Shown here piece by piece: positions 60,639-64,000 of a stretch of 64,000 nucleotides of DNA (the first letter of the stretch is position 1; each line of letters starts with the position of its first letter). Source of the stretch: Herbaspirillum sp. meg3 (GTDB lineage: Bacteria > Pseudomonadota > Gammaproteobacteria > Burkholderiales > Burkholderiaceae_D); the NCBI RefSeq assembly GCF_002257565.1, contig NZ_CP022736.1, positions 3,658,001 through 3,722,000 on the forward strand, read 5' to 3'. The translations under genes and the position numbers were made by a program. The notes below the pieces were generated by a model. That model did no database searches and was not told where the DNA came from. It worked only from the letters and a program-made list of their open reading frames with translations.

Positions 60639-60781
60639 GGCGATCTCCTGTATTTTGCATCTGTAATCTGTACGACGTTTTTGCTGCACACGTCCCCATC
60701 ATTTTAGACGCCCTCAGATTGAATCGTTCGATCTCCGTTGGCACCAACCGCAGTCAACCTCAGCAATTCCCTGCGCCACCA

Positions 60782-61993
60782 TCAAGATGCCACCATCCGC
60801 AAGCCGGCTGAAGCGCGCGTCAGATTATTGACGTACAGCGCTGCCACCATATCCGCCTGCGTCACCATACCCGCCAGACGCTTTTCATCATCGATCACCG
60901 GAATCTGATGCACACCTTCGTCAGCCATCAGCGGCACCAATTGCACGATAGGCAAGCTCACCGACGCAGTCCTTACCTTGGCACTCATGATTTGCCCGAC
61001 AACTTCCGGCTTGATGGAATGCGTATGCGGTGTGCGCTGCAGGAACGCACGCAACTTATCACCCAAACTCAAATAGTCGTGCGGGCCGGCGTGATGAAGA
61101 AAGTCCGTTTTGGTAACAATGCCGATGACCCGGCGCGCCCTGTCGATTACCGGCAAAGCCTGCAAGCGATGCTCCCGCATCAAACGCCAGGCATCCGCCA
61201 ACTCAGTCGAAAATTCGACAGCAACGACATCGCTCGACATGATGTCCGCGCAGACCGTTTCGCCAAAGCGGCGGCGATAGGCCTCCATCTCCGTTTGCAA
61301 AAAGATCGCCTCAAGATCGTCCCGACTGATATCCAGCACCTGGTTATAACGCCGCAGCACTGCATCAAGATCGTCGTGAGAAAAACCGAGGCGCGCTGTC
61401 GGCGCGGCATCGGCCGTACCGTGCGTATTGTTGCGATGCTCGTTTTGCTGAGCATGCGGATAACGGCGGCGCGTCGCATTGTTGAAAAACAAGGCCATCG
61501 CCAGCAGCAAAAACGAATTGAGCAGCACAGGCGTCATGACGAATCCATATCCCATCGCATGCACCGCAGGCCCACCGAGCACGGCGGTCAACGCTACCGC
61601 GCCACTGGGAGGATGAATACAGCGCAGCGCAAACATGCAGGCGATGGCCAGCGCGATCGCCAACGCCGCCGCCAATGCAGGCTCCGCCACCAGCTTTGCA
61701 CATGACACGCCCACCAGCGCCGACACCAGATTGCCGCCGATGATCGACCATGGCTGCGCCAGCGGACTGGCCGGGACAGCGAACAGCAATACCGCCGACG
61801 CCCCCATCGGAGCGATCAACCATACCGTCGCCGCCTCATGCGGCAGAATCGACAGGCTCAGCAGTCCCGTGAGCAAAATCCCGAACAAGGCGCCCACACT
61901 GGCGCGCATGCGCTCAAAGCGGTCCACCGCCGATCGTTGCGGAACAAAACTCCTCAGCCATTGCAGGATAGAATCGCGCATGCCCCAACCCAT
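60782..61993 (-). CDS. HPP-family membrane protein with C-terminal CBS pair
   Basis: 403 residues. The N-terminal part (about 25-180) has several membrane helices, with APMGASAVLLFAVPASPLAQPWSIIGGNLVSALVG and CIHPPSGAVALTAVLGG, the HPP signature. A linker of about 50 residues follows, then two CBS motifs: MREHRLQALPVIDRARRVIGIVTKTDFL and MADEGVHQIPVIDDEKRLAGMVTQADM. HPP proteins are putative nitrite or other anion transporters; the CBS pair could sense adenine nucleotides. It is divergent from a MarR regulator gene. An in-frame ATG at 61981 is an alternative start. Confidence 0.85.
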   Translation of the reverse strand: MGWGMRDSILQWLRSFVPQRSAVDRFERMRASVGALFGILLTGLLSLSILPHEAATVWLIAPMGASAVLLFAVPASPLAQPWSIIGGNLVSALVGVSCAKLVAEPALAAALAIALAIACMFALRCIHPPSGAVALTAVLGGPAVHAMGYGFVMTPVLLNSFLLLAMALFFNNATRRRYPHAQQNEHRNNTHGTADAAPTARLGFSHDDLDAVLRRYNQVLDISRDDLEAIFLQTEMEAYRRRFGETVCADIMSSDVVAVEFSTELADAWRLMREHRLQALPVIDRARRVIGIVTKTDFLHHAGPHDYLSLGDKLRAFLQRTPHTHSIKPEVVGQIMSAKVRTASVSLPIVQLVPLMADEGVHQIPVIDDEKRLAGMVTQADMVAALYVNNLTRASAGLRMVAS

Positions 61994-62122
61994 TCTTGAA
62001 CGTAGTCAAAAAGCCAGAAACCGTAATTACATCACAAGATGATATATTTTGCTGCGACAAGGCATTACTATGCTGAATTGCCGGGATACAAGCCCCACCT
62101 CATCCGCTCCGCCACACCAACA

Positions 62123-62548
62123 ATGAAAACACCCTCACGCCTGCAAAAAGACGATTTCGAAGCTCTTTCGGAATTTCGCTACCAATTGCGCCGCTTCATC
62201 CGTTTCAGTGAAGATGCAGCACAAAGCGAAGGACTCACACCGCTGCAATATCTGCTGATGCTGCATATCAAGGGATTTCCGGGACGTGATTGGGCCAGCA
62301 TCAGCGAACTGGCTGAGCGCTTGCAGTCACAGCATCACGGCGTCGTAGCATTGGTGACGCGGTGCGAAAAGGCGGGATTGGTGACGCGTACCCAAGACGA
62401 CAAGGACAAACGCCTGGTGCAGGTGAGACTGACGGACATCGGAGAGCAGTATTTGCATCGACTGGCTGAGCTGCATCGTAACGAGCTGCACTCATTGTCC
62501 AGCGTCTTTCAGGTATCGCATATCTCGGCCTTCAACGACCGCGACTAA
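62123..62548 (+). CDS. MarR-family transcriptional regulator
   Basis: 141 residues from ATG 62123. The winged helix is WASISELAERLQSQHHGVVALVTRCEKAGLVTRTQDDKDKRLVQVRLTDIGE, with the usual DKR wing. Divergent from the HPP-CBS gene, which it may control. The ribosome binding site is weak; a longer frame from 62039 adds a dissimilar leader. Confidence 0.88.
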   Translation: MKTPSRLQKDDFEALSEFRYQLRRFIRFSEDAAQSEGLTPLQYLLMLHIKGFPGRDWASISELAERLQSQHHGVVALVTRCEKAGLVTRTQDDKDKRLVQVRLTDIGEQYLHRLAELHRNELHSLSSVFQVSHISAFNDRD

Positions 62549-62600
62549 GCCCTGCCGACAGCACCAAGCACGACTGAGTAAGCAAACCATCCGCGCGACA

Positions 62601-64000
62601 CTAGCTTGCGCGCACAACCTGATTACGCCCGTTATTTTTTGCGACGTAGAGTGCTTCGTCAGCCAGACGAATCATGTGATCAAGACTTTCCGCACCGACA
62701 AGCGCGCTGACGCCGAAGCTGGCGGTAATGGAAATTGGCGTGCCGTCTTCGGCAGCAATGGTATGCCCCGCCAATGTCGCGCGCAGCTTTTCCGCCACCA
62801 CCAACGCCTGCTCCAGATCCGCCTCCGGCAGCAGGATGATGAATTCCTCTCCACCGTAGCGCGCGAGAATATCCACCTTGCGCAACAGCTGCGCGATCAG
62901 TTGCACGGCATTGCGCAAAATACTGTCACCGGCAAGATGACCGTAGCTGTCGTTGATGCGCTTGAAGTGATCGATATCCAGAAGAACAAGTGCAAGATTG
63001 CGCTTATAACGCTGCGCCACCGCCAACTGCTGCTCACTGTGCGCGAAGAACGCGCGGCGGTTGAGTACCCCCGTCAGAAAATCCGTATTCGACGACACCT
63101 GCAATTGCTGAATCAGCATCTCGCGCTCGCCGGCGAGACTGATACGCTCCAGGCTTCTCGCCTTCAAGACCTGCAGTGCTCGCAGCATGTCGCCGATTTC
63201 ATCCTGATAGCGCGCCTGAGGAATCTCCACCTCAAGATTGTCGACCGCCAGCCCGGTCACCAGTGTCGTTGCCCGTAGAATCGGCGCCAACACGCGCTGG
63301 CGCACCAAATACATCAGCACGAAGAAAAAAATCACCGCCACCATCGCCATGACAACTGTCGCAATCAGATAGTTGCGCGCCTGGCGATTGCGAATTTCCG
63401 CATCGCGAATCAGATCGGACAGAATGACATCCCGCAAACGCAAAATAGATGCCATCGGCGGGACATAACGCGCAGCCAATTCGGCCGTCGTCAATTCATA
63501 GCCGCCGGAGATCAGCCCCACCTGCAACAACTGACCTAAAATCGGCAAACCCTTGCCGAAGTATTGCGCATCAAGATCAGACAACGCCGCGTTATACGCC
63601 GGGTTATTCCTGTAAGCACGCATCTGAATGTTGAGCAAGGAGCGCAATTGCTCGATACGGCCATAGAGTTTGCCGATTTCGATAACTTCATCCTTGGTCA
63701 ACGGACGCTGGGTAACGATGGGCGCAGTAAATTTCGAGCCGACCTGTCCCGCATATTCGCGCAGGCTCGACGCCACGCGCATGCCGGTCAGACCGTCCAA
63801 CAACTCAGGATCGGATTGGATCGCGATGCTCGTCAAATCGGCAACGGCTGTCACAAAAGGGGGAATCAGATCGATCATGCCGCTGACCGCCACCGAGACT
63901 TCATCCGAAGAGCGCTGAGAACGCGGCAACTCAACCTGGCGATCCACATTAGAGCGGGCCGGCTCCAGCGCAGCCTTGACGTATTCGATATTGCGGATGG
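62601..64000 (-). CDS. membrane diguanylate cyclase (TM-HAMP-GGDEF), 5' end beyond the window
   Basis: At least 466 residues are encoded; the reading frame stays open to the window edge, so the N-terminus (probably a first membrane helix) is missing. A periplasmic-looking helical sensor is followed by a membrane segment NYLIATVVMAMVAVIFFFVL, a HAMP-like part and a GGDEF domain: DFLTGVLNRRAFF, DIDHFKRINDSYGH, active loop GGEEF with inhibitory RKVD five residues before. It should make cyclic di-GMP under product control. No neighbour gene is visible upstream. Confidence 0.9.
   Translation of the reverse strand, partial: IRNIEYVKAALEPARSNVDRQVELPRSQRSSDEVSVAVSGMIDLIPPFVTAVADLTSIAIQSDPELLDGLTGMRVASSLREYAGQVGSKFTAPIVTQRPLTKDEVIEIGKLYGRIEQLRSLLNIQMRAYRNNPAYNAALSDLDAQYFGKGLPILGQLLQVGLISGGYELTTAELAARYVPPMASILRLRDVILSDLIRDAEIRNRQARNYLIATVVMAMVAVIFFFVLMYLVRQRVLAPILRATTLVTGLAVDNLEVEIPQARYQDEIGDMLRALQVLKARSLERISLAGEREMLIQQLQVSSNTDFLTGVLNRRAFFAHSEQQLAVAQRYKRNLALVLLDIDHFKRINDSYGHLAGDSILRNAVQLIAQLLRKVDILARYGGEEFIILLPEADLEQALVVAEKLRATLAGHTIAAEDGTPISITASFGVSALVGAESLDHMIRLADEALYVAKNNGRNQVVRAS

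Noticed and set aside
1..64000. CRISPR array, prophage or insertion sequence
   Set aside because: No regularly spaced 24-40 base repeats, transposase, integrase or flanking target duplications were recognised. Short tandem repeats found are described as such.

Overview
The window looks like chromosomal DNA of a betaproteobacterium of the Oxalobacteraceae, most like Herbaspirillum or a close relative. The reasons are the moderately high GC content, the gene order rpoE-rseA-rseB-degQ / lepA-lepB-rnc-era-recO-pdxJ-acpS, the fab cluster running from yceD to fabF, and an oxidative xylose cluster next to an XylFGH importer. The genus is an inference from protein similarity and synteny as I remember them. 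No phage, insertion sequence or CRISPR array was seen.

Layout. 1-3.6 kb: a small heat-shock protein with a candidate RNA thermometer, a LysR regulator divergent from a tautomerase, and a metallo-beta-lactamase-fold hydrolase. 3.8-6.9 kb: a siaABCD-like phosphoswitch and diguanylate cyclase operon (minus strand) whose SiaA carries CBS domains where the Pseudomonas protein has a membrane sensor. 7-18.6 kb: D-xylose use. xylR and galM (minus) diverge from xylFGH-xylX-xylB-xylC-xylD (plus). XylR senses xylose, XylFGH imports it, and XylB, XylC, XylD and XylX take it through xylonolactone and xylonate to alpha-ketoglutarate semialdehyde. The last Weimberg enzyme is not in the window. 18.7-27.7 kb is accessory: a DadA-like oxidase, two tiny membrane proteins, an unknown 62-residue ORF, an orphan CheY, a nitronate monooxygenase, a DUF2242 lipoprotein, a PXPV-repeat protein, an FMN riboswitch with a type II lumazine synthase, and HtpX.

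28-34 kb: a signalling operon (receiver, CheC-like phosphatase, PAS-GGDEF cyclase), the end of cobalamin synthesis (cobT-cobS-cobC), CheV, and three tRNA genes (Gly, Cys, Gly). 34.7-59 kb is a nearly continuous minus-strand block of core genes: pgsA, uvrC, nagZ, acpS, pdxJ, a BenE-type transporter, recO, era, rnc, lepB, lepA, a glutaredoxin-like protein, degQ, rseB, rseA, rpoE, a membrane protein, fabF, acpP, fabG, fabD, fabH, plsX, rpmF and yceD, with maf divergent at the end. It joins phospholipid and fatty-acid synthesis, ribosome and RNA processing, and the sigma-E envelope-stress circuit. 59.3-64 kb: an isochorismatase-fold lipoprotein without the usual cysteine, DUF1289, a 40-residue lipoprotein, an HPP-CBS membrane protein divergent from a MarR regulator, and a membrane diguanylate cyclase cut by the window end.

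The best leads are the CBS-SiaA variant of the Sia switch, the receiver/CheC/cyclase operon, the ROSE-like hairpin over the hsp20 ribosome binding site, the tandem miniature membrane proteins, the Ala-for-Cys isochorismatase lipoprotein and the terminator-like hairpin just ahead of lepA. No wholly new large system could be shown from sequence alone.
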